Part shown: positions 63,993-64,000 of the stretch, one piece after another
Layout: each line of letters begins with the position of its first letter
Numbering within the stretch: position 1 is the first letter of the stretch
Assembly: GCA_965153355.1 (NCBI GenBank)
Contig: OZ231126.1
Location: 65,286,001-65,350,000 of the forward strand
Source of the DNA: Flaccisagitta enflata
Lineage: Eukaryota > Chaetognatha > Sagittoidea > Aphragmophora
Direction: 5' to 3'
DNA length: 64,000 nucleotides
The notes under the pieces: model-generated
Database searches by the model: none
What the model saw: only the letters and a program-made list of their open reading frames with translations
Told to the model about the DNA's origin: nothing
Program-made: the position numbers and the translations under genes

Positions 63993-64000
63993 CTACTTTT

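Overview
This window is nuclear DNA of a repeat-rich eukaryote. Evidence for this is a GT-AG intron inside a mitochondrial-protein gene, a very low gene density, and pervasive microsatellites and short transposable elements on both strands. No bacterial, organellar or viral gene organisation was seen. The organism cannot be named from this sequence. The NDUFA4-type protein keeps the NPEP...YKF signature that I associate with animal and fungal versions, but that is weak taxonomic evidence.

Genes. Only two are solid. One is a long intronless ORF (16993-19488, +) for an 831-residue MYND-zinc-finger-like protein. The other is a two-exon gene (54212-53255, -) for an NDUFA4/MLRQ/B12D-family inner-membrane protein. 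Five more coding-like exons are given at low confidence: 9211-9024 (-), 22885-23033 (+), 51254-50907 (-, two exons), 60539-60335 (-) and 60845-61054 (+). Everything else I examined is repeat or unrecognised unique sequence, and the genes show no operon-like or pathway relationship.

Repeats. The dominant component, with roughly 35 copies or fragments, is called here the AGTCGCG family. Its forward orientation runs from a T-run through an 18-nt palindromic hairpin and a (CGTC)/(GGTC) tetranucleotide tract to an inverted copy of half the hairpin, then a small stem-loop, and ends in CTTGTTT. A second family, the GCAGCGG family (about 8 copies), has the same layout: T-run, GC-rich inverted repeat, a core of about 20-bp degenerate repeats, inverted repeat, terminal stem-loop. 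In both families the stem sequences differ between copies while the pairing is kept. The layout resembles Helentron-associated elements such as DINE-1, but no autonomous partner is present.

Larger elements are 9993-12247 (inserted in a GT tract), 23619-28001 and 41081-45240 (long inverted arms; the last has a TTGA duplication). Smaller DNA-transposon-like elements with recognisable ends are 7906-8496 (TA), 29211-29521 (CAAT), 36412-37034 (8-bp ATAATTAG, hAT-like), 62278-62911 (TA, pogo/Tigger-like), and four copies of an element with internal CGCTCG periodicity.

Layout. 1-9 kb: microsatellites and repeat families. 9-12.5 kb: possible transporter exon and the first long-TIR element. 12.5-16.9 kb: repeats. 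17-19.5 kb: MYND gene. 20-23 kb: foldbacks. 23.6-28 kb: second long-TIR element. 28-41 kb: dense short elements and simple repeats. 41-45 kb: third long-TIR element. 45-53 kb: microsatellites, including a CT tract of about 620 bp, and a possible membrane-protein gene. 53-54.2 kb: NDUFA4-like gene pressed between two repeats. 54-64 kb: repeats, small coding-like pieces and foldbacks.
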